Source: JABDJX01 sp039942715 (GTDB lineage Bacteria; Pseudomonadota; Alphaproteobacteria; Rhodobacterales; Rhodobacteraceae). From it: a stretch of 64,000 nt of DNA. The position numbers and the translations under genes were made by a program. The notes beneath the pieces are model-generated. The model ran no database searches. It worked only from the letters and a program-made list of their open reading frames with translations, and had not been told where the DNA came from. Positions 24,838 through 34,700 of this stretch are shown here, piece by piece (positions within the stretch are counted from its first letter, which is position 1; the number at the start of each line of letters is the position of its first letter). Location of the stretch: the NCBI GenBank assembly GCA_039942715.1, contig JBDVBY010000007.1, forward strand, positions 186,001 to 250,000. Reading direction: 5' to 3'.

Positions 24838-25524
24838 TTATTCTTGCCAGTCGACCTGATCGCTTTCAAGCAGGGCTTCGGAGTCAGCGAATGTTGTCGC
24901 GCCGTTAGCGACGGTTGCCTCGGAAACCGCCTCAACCGAAAGAATATGCGCGACCTTTTCGGCAATCGCATCGAGCCGTGCAAACGGCACAACAACAACG
25001 CCGTCGCCGTCCGCAATGATCATATCGCCAGTTTCAACCACCTGTCCGCCAATAGAAATCGGCATGCCAAGTGTACCCGGTCCATTGCTAAACGGCGAAG
25101 CAGGAGTGCGGCCCTGACACCAAACGGCCAATCCGGTTTCAACGATCCCGGTTGCATCGCGCACTGCGCCGTCTGTGACAAAACCAACTGCGCCCGCGTT
25201 CTTAATCCGCCCAGCCACCAGATCGCCCATTGTCGCAGCACCTGTGAATCCGTTGGAGGTCGATACGACGACATCGCCTGCTTCAACAAAGGAAATGGCC
25301 GCCTTAAGCGCCAAGATGTCGCCGGGCCCGCACCCAACGGTTAACGCCGGGCCTGCCACATGTGTCTCGCCTGTAAGGGTATAAATACCTTGGTGAAAGA
25401 CGCCATCGTTGATCATCGCGTCTGCAACTACAGATGACGGCGCATCCTGAAAGGCAGCGATTTGTTCAGCGGTAGGGCGGTTTGAGGGGCGTTTGATCCG
25501 CAGGGGTTTAGGTTCTTCAAGCAT
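24838..25524 (-). CDS. RraA family protein (HMG aldolase/oxaloacetate decarboxylase-like)
   Basis: A 228-residue member of the RraA fold. The motif GDLVAGRIKNAGAVGFVTDG, with the following RD, forms the metal and substrate site of 4-hydroxy-4-methyl-2-oxoglutarate aldolases. True RraA, the RNase E inhibitor, lacks the catalytic RD pair, so an aldolase or decarboxylase role is more likely here. It starts 3 nt after mlaF and so belongs to the alr-mlaE-mlaF transcript, although no metabolic link is apparent. Confidence 0.82.
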   Translation of the reverse strand: MLEEPKPLRIKRPSNRPTAEQIAAFQDAPSSVVADAMINDGVFHQGIYTLTGETHVAGPALTVGCGPGDILALKAAISFVEAGDVVVSTSNGFTGAATMGDLVAGRIKNAGAVGFVTDGAVRDATGIVETGLAVWCQGRTPASPFSNGPGTLGMPISIGGQVVETGDMIIADGDGVVVVPFARLDAIAEKVAHILSVEAVSEATVANGATTFADSEALLESDQVDWQE

Positions 25525-25527
25525 CGT

Positions 25528-26289
25528 TTACCTCACCGTTTCAATCGGACCTTCGGCAGCACCTGAGATAAACTGCGTCACATATGGGTCACCACTTGCG
25601 TCCATGTCGCCCACTGCGCCGGTCCATTGGATCACGCCGCCATGCAGCATAGCCACCTTATCGGCAATCGCGCGCACAGACGTCATATCGTGGGTGATGG
25701 TCATCGCTGTTGCGCCCATCTCAACCACGATCTCGCGGATCAAGTCGTTGATCACGCCTGACATAATCGGATCAAGCCCGGTGGTGGGTTCGTCAAAAAA
25801 GATAATGCGTGGCTCGGCCGCGATAGCGCGCGCAAGCCCGACGCGCTTTTGCATGCCACCCGAAAGCTCGGCGGGGAATTGATCCGCAACATCAGGTGTC
25901 AGGCCAACGCGGCGCAGCTTTTCAATCGCAATCTCACGGGCCTCGGCTTTAGGGCGTTTTAGGGATCCGCGCAGCAGGCGGAAGGCGACATTTTCCCAAA
26001 CGTGGAGCGAATCAAACAGCGCACCTCCCTGAAACAGCATGCCAAACTGTGCCAGAAAATCATCACGCTCGGACGAGCCTTGCTTCAACCGTGTGACGTC
26101 TTGACCGTCTACACTGACCATGCCGCTGTCGGCTTCGATCAAGCCAAGTACGCACTTCAATGTCACCGATTTACCAGTGCCCGAACCGCCGATGATTACC
26201 ATGCTCTCGCCCTTGGGGATCGTCAGATTGACCCCTTTAAGGATCTTCTTGGGCCCAAAGGCTTTATGAACATTTGCAAGTTCAATCAT
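25528..26289 (-). CDS. mlaF: MlaF-type phospholipid ABC transporter ATPase
   Basis: A 253-residue ATPase with Walker A IIGGSGTGKSVTLK, signature LSGGMQKRVGLARAI and Walker B IIFFDEPTTGLDPI. LSGGMQKR and EPTTGLDPI are typical of the Mla/Mkl (Ttg2A) family, which moves phospholipids between outer and inner membranes with MlaE and MlaD. Its start overlaps the end of mlaE by 4 nt. No mlaD follows; the substrate-binding MCE protein must be encoded elsewhere. Confidence 0.9.
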   Translation of the reverse strand: MIELANVHKAFGPKKILKGVNLTIPKGESMVIIGGSGTGKSVTLKCVLGLIEADSGMVSVDGQDVTRLKQGSSERDDFLAQFGMLFQGGALFDSLHVWENVAFRLLRGSLKRPKAEAREIAIEKLRRVGLTPDVADQFPAELSGGMQKRVGLARAIAAEPRIIFFDEPTTGLDPIMSGVINDLIREIVVEMGATAMTITHDMTSVRAIADKVAMLHGGVIQWTGAVGDMDASGDPYVTQFISGAAEGPIETVR

Positions 26290-27059
26290 GCCGCAAAAAA
26301 CAGTTCTGTCAGAATGAAATTTGCAGCCAATATCAGAACACTGGCTGCCACAACGGAGCCTTTGGTCGCCCCGCCTACACCTTGAGCGCCACGTCCCGAG
26401 CGCATGCCGAAATAACAGCCCATCACGGCGGCAATGAAACCAAAAACAGCGCCTTTGGAAAGTGATGTGATAATGTCGACGGGCTCCAGAAAATCGACCG
26501 TGTTGCGCAGGTACGTGCCTGCGTTAAAGCCCAGACGGTTCACGCCCACCAAATATCCGCCCATGATGCCAATGATGTCACCCACGGCGACAAGTACGGG
26601 CATAACAATCGTTGCGGCCAACACGCGGGGCAGGGTGAGGTACTTCATCGGATTGGTTGAAAGTGTGACAAGTGCATCGATCTGTTCGGTCACTTTCATC
26701 GTCGCGATTTCGGCGGCGATAGAAGACGTCACGCGTGCCGCGATCATTAAGCCAACGAGGACAGGGCCAAGCTCGCGCACCATACCGATGGCGACGATCT
26801 GAGGCACAACGGCTTCTGCTGAAAAACGCGCGCCGCCTGCATAGATTTGCAACGCCAAAGCGCCGCCAGTGAAGATCGTGGTAAGGCCAACGACGGGCAG
26901 CGAGAAATAACCAATCTGCATCAGTTGCACGACGAATTCGCGCGGATACCACGGCGGGCGCGCTAGATGGCTGATCGTTTCAATCGCAAAAAGAGCGACG
27001 CGCCCGACGGCGGCCAGCATGCCCAGAAACGCGCGTCCAATTGCCGCTAGAAAACTCAT
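26286..27059 (-). CDS. mlaE: MlaE family ABC transporter permease
   Basis: A 257-residue permease with about five membrane helices. VGLTTIFTGGALALQIYAGG, MVRELGPVLVGLMIAARVTSS and the AEIATMKVTEQIDAL amphipathic EQ-loop are the MlaE (DUF140) signatures. It forms the transmembrane part of the phospholipid transporter with MlaF. It overlaps alr upstream and mlaF downstream by 4 nt each, so all three are translated together. Confidence 0.92.
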   Translation of the reverse strand: MSFLAAIGRAFLGMLAAVGRVALFAIETISHLARPPWYPREFVVQLMQIGYFSLPVVGLTTIFTGGALALQIYAGGARFSAEAVVPQIVAIGMVRELGPVLVGLMIAARVTSSIAAEIATMKVTEQIDALVTLSTNPMKYLTLPRVLAATIVMPVLVAVGDIIGIMGGYLVGVNRLGFNAGTYLRNTVDFLEPVDIITSLSKGAVFGFIAAVMGCYFGMRSGRGAQGVGGATKGSVVAASVLILAANFILTELFFAA

Positions 27060-28102
27060 GCGTTCTGATACCTGCGCGCGTACCGAGAGGAAAGAGAGGT
27101 GAGGATTTCATAACCAATAGTGCCCGCAGCTTCGGCCAGAGTGTCAACGGTTTGGTGCGGGCCAAGGATCGTCAGCGAATCTGGTGCTTCGCCCAAATGC
27201 GACACGTCCACAGTGATCAAATCCATCGACACGCGGCCAATCACTGGGCAGGGAGTGTCACCTGCAAAGACTTGCGCTTTGGCCCCCATCGCGCGGATCA
27301 GACCGTCTGCGTAACCTGCTGAAATAGTTGCAACTTGGCTTTCTACAGTGGCCTGCCATGCGTTACCGTACCCCACAGTCTCAAAGGGACGCACCGTGCG
27401 TATTTGGATTACGGGCGCTTCGATCGTCACCACAGGGTGCGCATCAGCGAAGGGCAGACCGCCGTACAAGCCAATACCGGGACGGGTCAGCTCGAAGTGA
27501 TACGCAGGCCCAAGCAAAATGCCGCCAGTCGCTGCAAGTGAGCGACGCGCAACGCCTTCGGTCATCTCGGAAAAGGTGCGTAATTGTTGCGCGTTCATTG
27601 GATGGTCTGGCTCATCTGCGCAGGCAAGATGGCTCATCACCAAACGGGGGCCTGCATCCATCAATTCGGATCGCAACGCGCTCCAGTCTTCTGGTTCAAG
27701 GCCCAGACGATTCATACCACTATCAAGCTGCACGCCAAACGGATGGCCCGGAGCATCGCTGAAGTGTCGCGCGACTTGCTGCGGCGAATTGAGCAACGGG
27801 ATCAGATTTGCCGATTTAAGCCGCTCGGTATCCCCCGCCATATGCCCCGAAAACACATAAATATCAGGGGCATCACCCACAGCCTTGCGTACAATCTGCG
27901 CCTCTTCTGCGACGGCAGTAAAAAAGGTGCGCACACCTTCACCCAAAAGCTTTTGCGCAACGCGCCCAGCGTCCAGTCCATAGCCGTCGGCCTTCACCAC
28001 CGCGGCTGTTTCAACGCCCGGCGCACTTAATGCATCAAGACTGCGCCAATTGGCGGCCAAGGCATTCAGGTCAATGATCAATTCAGAGGCACCCATGGCC
28101 AA
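27056..28102 (-). CDS. alr: Alanine racemase
   Basis: A PLP enzyme of 348 residues that makes D-alanine for peptidoglycan. The PLP lysine is K37 (AAVVKADGYGLD) and the second catalytic base is the Tyr of TISAGYADGLIR; IGRVSMDLITVDVS is also typical. It opens a four-gene operon (alr-mlaE-mlaF-rraA-like), which ties cell-wall precursor supply to outer-membrane lipid balance. It is divergent from the histidine phosphatase gene with 89 nt between them. Confidence 0.93.
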   Translation of the reverse strand: MAMGASELIIDLNALAANWRSLDALSAPGVETAAVVKADGYGLDAGRVAQKLLGEGVRTFFTAVAEEAQIVRKAVGDAPDIYVFSGHMAGDTERLKSANLIPLLNSPQQVARHFSDAPGHPFGVQLDSGMNRLGLEPEDWSALRSELMDAGPRLVMSHLACADEPDHPMNAQQLRTFSEMTEGVARRSLAATGGILLGPAYHFELTRPGIGLYGGLPFADAHPVVTIEAPVIQIRTVRPFETVGYGNAWQATVESQVATISAGYADGLIRAMGAKAQVFAGDTPCPVIGRVSMDLITVDVSHLGEAPDSLTILGPHQTVDTLAEAAGTIGYEILTSLSSRYARRYQNA

Positions 28103-28191
28103 AGGGTGTCTGACAGAGCCGCGCTTTGGTCAAGTCCCGATTGGCATTTGGGCGCGCCTGCGATACGCGCATCTGATAGGGAGATGATTGA

Positions 28192-28836
28192 ATGGGCGAT
28201 ATCGTTCTGGTCCGCCACGGGCAGGCCAACACGCATGCAACAACCGAAGAAGACTACGACCGCCTGAGCGAGCTGGGTCACAACCAAGCCGCGTGGGTTG
28301 GAGCATGGATGCGTGAACACGCTTATGAGTTTGATCATGTGCTGTCTGGCACATTGCAGCGCCATCGCGAGACGGCAGCGGGCATGCAGGTGAAGCCTGA
28401 AGAAGACGCGCGGTTGAACGAGATTGAGTATTATACTCTCAGTCATTCGCTCTTAGAGCGAAAAGGTGAACCGCTGCCCAAGCATGATACCTTCTCAGAC
28501 CATATGCCCAAGGTGTTTGAGGCATGGGCGGCTGCCGAAATCGAAGGGGGCGAAACCTATGAAAACTTTGAGACCCGCATCAAAGATTTGCTCACCGAAG
28601 CTGCCGTGCCGGGGCGCCGCGTTCTGTGCGTCACTTCAGGCGGTGTGATCGGCATGGTCCTGCGCCACCTGCTTGATCTGGATATCCGCACGATGGCCAA
28701 TGTGATGCTGCCAATCTGGAACACCTCCATCCACCGTTTGCACGTTGGCCAAGATGCACATCCTGTCCTGGCAGGTTTCAACGCGATACCGCATCTGGAA
28801 CACCCGGATCGCGCGCACGCACGCACCCAAGTCTGA
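28192..28836 (+). CDS. Histidine phosphatase family protein
   Basis: A 214-residue phosphoglycerate-mutase-like protein. The phospho-accepting LVRHGQ motif has R8 and H9, and LSGTLQRHRETA supplies the second Arg and helix. The catalytic acid is probably in LNEIEYY and the second His in the CVTSGGVIGMVL region, although the classic SHGG is replaced by TSGG. The missing second histidine is unusual and may lower activity. The substrate is unknown. A GST gene starts 11 nt downstream. Confidence 0.82.
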   Translation: MGDIVLVRHGQANTHATTEEDYDRLSELGHNQAAWVGAWMREHAYEFDHVLSGTLQRHRETAAGMQVKPEEDARLNEIEYYTLSHSLLERKGEPLPKHDTFSDHMPKVFEAWAAAEIEGGETYENFETRIKDLLTEAAVPGRRVLCVTSGGVIGMVLRHLLDLDIRTMANVMLPIWNTSIHRLHVGQDAHPVLAGFNAIPHLEHPDRAHARTQV

Positions 28837-28847
28837 AAGGAATCAAC

Positions 28848-29471
28848 ATGCTCAAACTCTATTGCGCCCCGCACACCATCTCGACGGTTATTGTCACCAC
28901 GCTGAATGAGGGCGTGCATTGGGAACCGATCCTTTTGGACGTGCGCGGCGGCGCGCAGCTTGAGCCCGAGTATCTAGCGCTTAACCCGAAAGGACGTGTG
29001 CCGCTTTTGATCACGCCTGAGGGTCCGATCACCGAAACAGGCGCGATCCTTGAGTATCTTGGCGAAACAGTCCTGCCGCGGCTGGTGCCGATTGATCCAT
29101 TGGCACGGGCAAAAATGCGCGAAGTGATGTATTACCTCGCTTCAACCATGCATGTGAACCATGCCCATGCACGGCGCGGCTATCGCTGGGCAGACAAGCA
29201 AAGCTCGTTTGATGACATGGCTGCCAAAGTGCCCGAAACCATGGCCGCTTCGGCCGCTTTTGTGAACGATCTGATCGAAGGACCGCTCTTGTTTGGAGAC
29301 GAGCCGACGCTGGCAGACTTCTACCTCTACTCGGTTGCCCGTTGGCTTGAAGCCGACGGCGTAGATCCCTCTGCCTACCCAAAAATCATGACCCTACATA
29401 AGACGATGCGCGCACGTCCCGGTGTCGCCAAAGCCCATGCAGACGGCTTTTTTGGAGAGCGTAAAGACTGA
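28848..29471 (+). CDS. Glutathione S-transferase family protein
   Basis: A 207-residue GST. The N-terminal thioredoxin-like half (about 1-78) includes LNPKGRVPLLIT with the cis-proline and TETGAILEYL, which binds the glutathione gamma-glutamyl group. The helical C-terminal half follows and includes the conserved LADFYLYSVARWLE. YCAPHTIS in place of YSPxSS suggests a Ser/His-type beta-class enzyme. The substrate is unknown. A good AAAGGAATCAAC ribosome-binding site precedes the start. Confidence 0.88.
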   Translation: MLKLYCAPHTISTVIVTTLNEGVHWEPILLDVRGGAQLEPEYLALNPKGRVPLLITPEGPITETGAILEYLGETVLPRLVPIDPLARAKMREVMYYLASTMHVNHAHARRGYRWADKQSSFDDMAAKVPETMAASAAFVNDLIEGPLLFGDEPTLADFYLYSVARWLEADGVDPSAYPKIMTLHKTMRARPGVAKAHADGFFGERKD

Positions 29472-29546
29472 TCAACCTGTCGTGAGGTGGGCTAGGCGGG
29501 CGCGTTGGCCTCTGTCATTCTCTGCTGAGAAAGTGGAGGTTTTCTG

Positions 29547-30518
29547 ATGCGCATGCCCCGTCTTATCCTAGCAGCTTTGGTCAGTTTGATGACCACTGCG
29601 GCCAACGCTGATCCGGATTTCTGGAAGTACGAATGGCCCGACACCGATTTCAACCTGACCACCGTAGATAATTGGGTCGAGATCCTTTCGGGAGGCCCGC
29701 CTAAAGACGGTATCCCTGCACTGGATGAAGTAACCTTTCTTGATGTGAACGCAGAAAGCCGGATTGGTGATCGCGAACCCGTCATTGCCGTCGAGATCGA
29801 CGGTGAAAAGCCTCGCGCTTATCCGATCCGCTATCTAACGTGGCATGAGATTGTGAACGACACCATCGGTGATGTGCCAGTCTCGGTAACATTCTGTCCG
29901 CTGTGCAATTCGGGGATTACCTTTGATCGTCGTGTGGACGGCAAAGTGTTAAGCTTTGGTGTCTCTGGCAAGCTGCGCAACTCGGATATGGTGATGTATG
30001 ATCGTCAAACTGAAAGCTGGTGGCAGCAGGCCATTGGCACAGGCATCGTGGGCGAGCTGACCGGTGTCGAGCTGGTGCAACTGCCCACATGGATGGAAAG
30101 CTGGGCCGAGTTCAAAGCGCGAAACCCCGATGGGCTTGTGATGGATCAGCCGGGCTGGCCGCGTTCTTACGGATCAAACCCGTACGTGAACTATGACAGC
30201 TCTCGTAAACCGTTCCTTTACAGTGGTGAAATGCCACCTCATGACATCCCGGCTCTGGCGCGGGTTGTGCGTGTTGGTGATCAGGCATGGACCGTTGAAC
30301 GCCTTCGTGCTGAAGGTGGTGTGACCGAATCTGGTCTGACCCTGTCTTGGGCCGGTGGGCAAGCCTCTGCGCTGGATTCTCGCAACATCAACAAAGGCAA
30401 AGATGTCGGCACCGTGCGCGTTCGCGATGCATCGGGCAATGATGTGCCGCACGATGTTATGTTCGCTTTTGCGTTCCATGCATTCTTCCCGGATGGCAAC
30501 TGGATGCTCGGCGGCTAA
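29547..30518 (+). CDS. DUF3179 domain-containing exported protein
   Basis: A 323-residue protein with a signal peptide (LILAALVSLMTTAANA, cut about residue 20). The DUF3179 core has the pattern AYPIRYLTWHEIVND followed by VTFCPLCNSGITFDR, in which C117 and C120 form a CxxC. SGKLRNSDMVMYDRQTESWW is also diagnostic. The CPLC pair suggests metal binding or redox chemistry, but no function is established. It appears to be monocistronic. Confidence 0.85.
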   Translation: MRMPRLILAALVSLMTTAANADPDFWKYEWPDTDFNLTTVDNWVEILSGGPPKDGIPALDEVTFLDVNAESRIGDREPVIAVEIDGEKPRAYPIRYLTWHEIVNDTIGDVPVSVTFCPLCNSGITFDRRVDGKVLSFGVSGKLRNSDMVMYDRQTESWWQQAIGTGIVGELTGVELVQLPTWMESWAEFKARNPDGLVMDQPGWPRSYGSNPYVNYDSSRKPFLYSGEMPPHDIPALARVVRVGDQAWTVERLRAEGGVTESGLTLSWAGGQASALDSRNINKGKDVGTVRVRDASGNDVPHDVMFAFAFHAFFPDGNWMLGG

Positions 30519-30603
30519 GCGCTGTGCTTGGCCGCTTGAAAACGGACGCTTAAAAAGCTGAAACATCACTTTGTGATCGAGTGCGTCATGATATGCTGTG
30601 AGC

Positions 30604-30954
30604 ATGATTTACGAGGCAACGACGCCGGAAGACTATCTTAGTGTGCAGGATGATGACTGGCGCAAAGAACGTCTGCTCACCATTCGCGACGTCTTTCTTG
30701 CCGTTCCCGGTGCCACCGAGGGCATGCAGTACAAGATGCTGCACTATGCGGTTGGCGATATCAGCTTGGGTCTGTTGAACGCTCAGCGCGCGTATGTCGC
30801 GATTTACATGGACGATCTGACAGTGCTGGACCCCGATGGCAACCTGCGCAACGGGTTAGATTGTGGGAAAAGCTGTGTGCGGGTGAAAAAGCGCTCTGAT
30901 ATGGACAAGGTCGCGGCTCTTATCGCGCTTCGGGTTGAGTTACAGCTTGGGTGA
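30604..30954 (+). CDS. DUF1801 (YdhG/YjbR-like) protein
   Basis: A 116-residue protein of the DUF1801 fold: an early Tyr-Leu region (EDYLSVQDDDWRKERLLTIR), PGATEGMQYKMLHYAVGD, a strand with AYVAIYM, and GKSCVRVKKRSDMDKVAALI near the end. The family is related to the CyaY/frataxin-like superfamily, with no defined function. ATG at 30604 is preferred over the GTG two codons earlier. Confidence 0.75.
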   Translation: MIYEATTPEDYLSVQDDDWRKERLLTIRDVFLAVPGATEGMQYKMLHYAVGDISLGLLNAQRAYVAIYMDDLTVLDPDGNLRNGLDCGKSCVRVKKRSDMDKVAALIALRVELQLG

Positions 30955-31059
30955 ACGGTTCCACACACGTCTTTGTGTAGTCAACGCCTGCGCCTTCCAC
31001 CTGATTTCTCAGAACACCACGCTAGCTTCTTTGTAACAGACCGAAAGGAAGCTTTCAAA

Positions 31060-31704
31060 ATGACTCTGCGCGCGGCTCTTATTACTCTGATTTTGATTCT
31101 GCCCAATTTTGCATTCGCCCAGCAAATATCCTTTAGCAAAGGGTGGAAAGAACAGCGGTTTTCGATGTTCTCGAGCAATGATTTCAGCCTCGGTGCGCAA
31201 ACGCTTGGGGTAGAGTCAGACGGATCTGTTTCGTTGCTTTGGAGTGCCTTGCCGCAGTCAGTTTGGAGCAAAAAAGCGGCGCGCTGGGATTGGTCAGTGC
31301 AGACGTCTGTCCCGCCAACCGATTTGACCAAGAAGGGCGGCGACGATCGCAACCTTTCGCTTTACTTCCTGTTTCTGCCCGAAGACGCCGCAAAAAAAGC
31401 GCAGAACCAAAGCATTCGTGCCCTGCTTGATAACCCAGATGTGCGTGTTTTGATCTATGTCTGGGGCGGGGCGCATGCGCGTGGTGATGTGTTGCGCAGC
31501 CCTTATCTTGGGGCGCGAGGGCGCAGTCTTATTCGTCGTCCCGCCGGAACGGGTTCGGCTTCGGAACAAGTTGATCTGGCGCGCGACCATCAACGCGCAT
31601 TTGGCGAACCTGCGCAAAACCTTGTCGGGCTTGCGGTGTCAGCGGACAGCGACGACACCGACAGCTCGATTATCGGGCAAATATCGCGTCTGCGGATCGA
31701 GTAA
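31060..31704 (+). CDS. DUF3047 domain-containing exported protein
   Basis: A 214-residue protein with a signal peptide (MTLRAALITLILILPNFAFA). The DUF3047 pattern is seen in FSKGWKEQRFSMFSSNDFSL, SVWSKKAARWDWSV, KGGDDRNLSLYFLF, YVWGGAHARGDV and the C-terminal LVGLAVSADSDDTDSS. It is probably periplasmic with a beta-sandwich, and its function is unknown. ATG at 31060 follows AAAGGAAGC. It converges on carB with only 2 nt between the stops. Confidence 0.82.
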   Translation: MTLRAALITLILILPNFAFAQQISFSKGWKEQRFSMFSSNDFSLGAQTLGVESDGSVSLLWSALPQSVWSKKAARWDWSVQTSVPPTDLTKKGGDDRNLSLYFLFLPEDAAKKAQNQSIRALLDNPDVRVLIYVWGGAHARGDVLRSPYLGARGRSLIRRPAGTGSASEQVDLARDHQRAFGEPAQNLVGLAVSADSDDTDSSIIGQISRLRIE

Positions 31705-31706
31705 GC

Positions 31707-34700
31707 TTACGCCCCCTGAAGCGAGCGCACGGCAAGCGCGCCTTCGGCCCTCGATGTCATCGCAAGTGCTGCAGCGTGCGCGGCGGCGGCTGTCGTAAAG
31801 TATGGAATGCGGTCCATGAGAGCGACTGAGCGCATCGAACGACTGTCTTCCACGGCTTGCGCTCCTTCGGTGGTATTCATCACCAAAGCAATTTCGCCGT
31901 CTTTCATCACATCGACAATCGTGCGCCCACCTTCATAGGCTTTGTTGACGACGTCAGATGAAATTCCGTTTTCTGTCAGGAATTTAGCAGTGCCGCGCGT
32001 TGCGAGGATCGATAGACCAAGCGTGGTAAGCATGCGCGCTGTATCCAGTAACTCTTCGGTTTTATCGGCATCTTTGATTGAGAAAAACACAGTGCCCGTA
32101 TCTGGCAACACGGTGCCCGCGCCAAGCTGCGCTTTCAAAAAAGCGCGTGCAAAGCTGCGGTCCCAGCCCATAACTTCGCCGGTCGAACGCATCTCGGGGC
32201 CAAGCAGAGTATCCACGCCTGGGAAACGCGCGAAGGGCAACACGGCCTCTTTAACGCTGAACCAAGGGGTGCGGAAATCTTTCAGCATCATCGGGTCGCC
32301 CATCGGTATCGTCACATCGTCGCCGGCAGGTTTGTGCGCGGGCGCCATTGGGAAGGCCGACAGTTTTTCGCCCGCCATCAGACGCGAGGCTATGGAGGCT
32401 ATGGCGGAGTCAGTTGCTTTGGCCACAAACGGCACAGTGCGCGAAGCGCGCGGGTTCACTTCGATCAGGTAGACGTCACCGTCTTTGATTGCGAATTGTA
32501 CGTTCATCAAACCAACCACGCCCAATTCCAAAGCCAGCGCTTCGGATTGACGGATCAACTCGTCAACAATCCCATCAGACAGGGTATGCGGCGGCAGCGA
32601 GCAGGCACTATCGCCCGAATGTACGCCAGCTTCTTCAATGTGTTGCATGATGCCAGTGACGTGCACCGCTTCGCCGTCGCAAAGAGCGTCCACATCGACT
32701 TCGGCCGCGCCAGAGAGGTAGCTGTCGAGCAATACCGGGCTGTCGCCAGACACAACAACCGCATCGCGGATGTAGCGCTCCAACTGCGCCGTATCACGTA
32801 CAATTTCCATCGCGCGCCCGCCCAGAACGTAAGAAGGGCGGATTACCAATGGATAGCCAATTTCCACGGCGGCAGTCATCGCTTCGGCATCGGTAGAGGC
32901 GATCGCGTTCTTTGGTTGCTTGAGCCCTAGACGGTTCACCAAATCCTGAAAACGCTCACGGTCTTCCGCCAGATCAATCGCATCTGGCGTGGTGCCAAGG
33001 ATCGGAATGCCCGCATCATTCAAAGCGTTCGCAAGCTTCAGTGGTGTTTGCCCGCCAAACTGAACGATCACGCCGTGCAGCGTACCGTTTGACTGCTCGA
33101 CCCGCAGGATTTCCATCACATGCTCGAACATTAGCGGTTCAAAGTACAAGCGATCCGAGGTGTCATAATCGGTGCTGACCGTCTCCGGGTTGCAGTTGAT
33201 CATAATCGTCTCGTAACCCACGTCGCTTAGGGCGAAACAGGCATGACAACAGCAGTAATCAAACTCGATCCCCTGACCAATCCGGTTGGGACCGCCGCCC
33301 AGAATAACGACCTTTTTCTTATCCGAGGGCCGCGCCTCGCACTCAACTTCGCCCATCATCGGCTCTTCGTAGGTCGAGTACATATAAGGCGTCTGCGCCT
33401 CAAACTCGGCGGCACAGGTGTCGATGCGTTTAAAGACCGCGTTCACGCCAAGGTTCTGGCGCGCGCGGCGCACTTGGTCTTCGTCGCGCCCCGTCAGGAT
33501 CGCAAGGCGCGCATCGGTAAAACCAAGCATTTTCAGCTTGCGCAGACCGTTTTCGGTCACCGGAAGTCCGTCTTTGCGCACACCTTCTTCGGCGTCGATA
33601 ATCTCGCGAATGCGCGCAAGAAACCACGGATCAAACGAGGTAACGGAGATGATGTCGTCGTCGCTGAGCCCGTGACGCATGGCTTGTGCGATCACGCGAA
33701 GGCGGTCGGGCGTTTGCTTGGACAAAGCGGCTGTAATGGCGGCGGTTTCAGGCGCGCCGGGGATCTCAATCTCATCAAACCCGGTCAGGCCAGTTTCCAT
33801 CGAGGCCAGTGCCTTTTGCATCGACTCGTGGAAAGTGCGGCCAATCGCCATGGCTTCACCAACGGACTTCATCGCCGTTGTCAGGTGAGGTTCAGACCCC
33901 GGGAATTTTTCGAATGCAAAGCGCGGGATTTTGGTGACGACGTAGTCAATTGTTGGCTCGAAGGAGGCAGGCGTGACCTTGGTAATGTCGTTGTCCAGCT
34001 CGTCCAGTGTATAGCCAACGGCCAGTTTCGCGGCGATCTTGGCAATCGGGAAACCTGTCGCCTTGGACGCCAACGCAGAAGAGCGAGACACGCGCGGGTT
34101 CATCTCGATTACGATCATGCGCCCATCGACAGGGTTCACGGCCCACTGAACGTTTGATCCGCCTGTTTCGACGCCAATTTCGCGCAGAACCGCGATCGAG
34201 GCCGAGCGCATCATCTGATACTCTTTATCCGTCAGGGTCAGGGCAGGGGCGACGGTGATCGAATCCCCTGTGTGCACACCCATTGGATCCACGTTTTCGA
34301 TGGAACAGACGATAATGGCGTTGTCGGCGCGGTCGCGGACAACTTCCATTTCATATTCTTTCCAACCAAGCAGCGACTCGTCGATCAGGATTTGCGCAAC
34401 GGGTGAGGCCTCAAGCCCACGGCGGCACATCTCGAAATACTCATCGCGGTTGTACGCCACACCACCGCCCGTTCCGCCAAGGGTAAACGCGGGGCGAATG
34501 ATCGCGGGCAAACCTACGTCTTCCAACGCGGTCATACATTCTTCAATGCCCTTTGGAATGTCATAGCGCCCGTCTTCCGCCTTCGGAGCCGACACAATCG
34601 TGGCACGTGGGTTTTCAAGGCCCAAACGATCCATCGCCTCGCGGAACAGCTTGCGATCTTCGGCCATCTCAATGGCCTCGCGCTTGGCACCGATCATCTC

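Noticed and set aside
33243..34157. 304-codon plus-strand open frame
   Set aside because: Antisense to carB.
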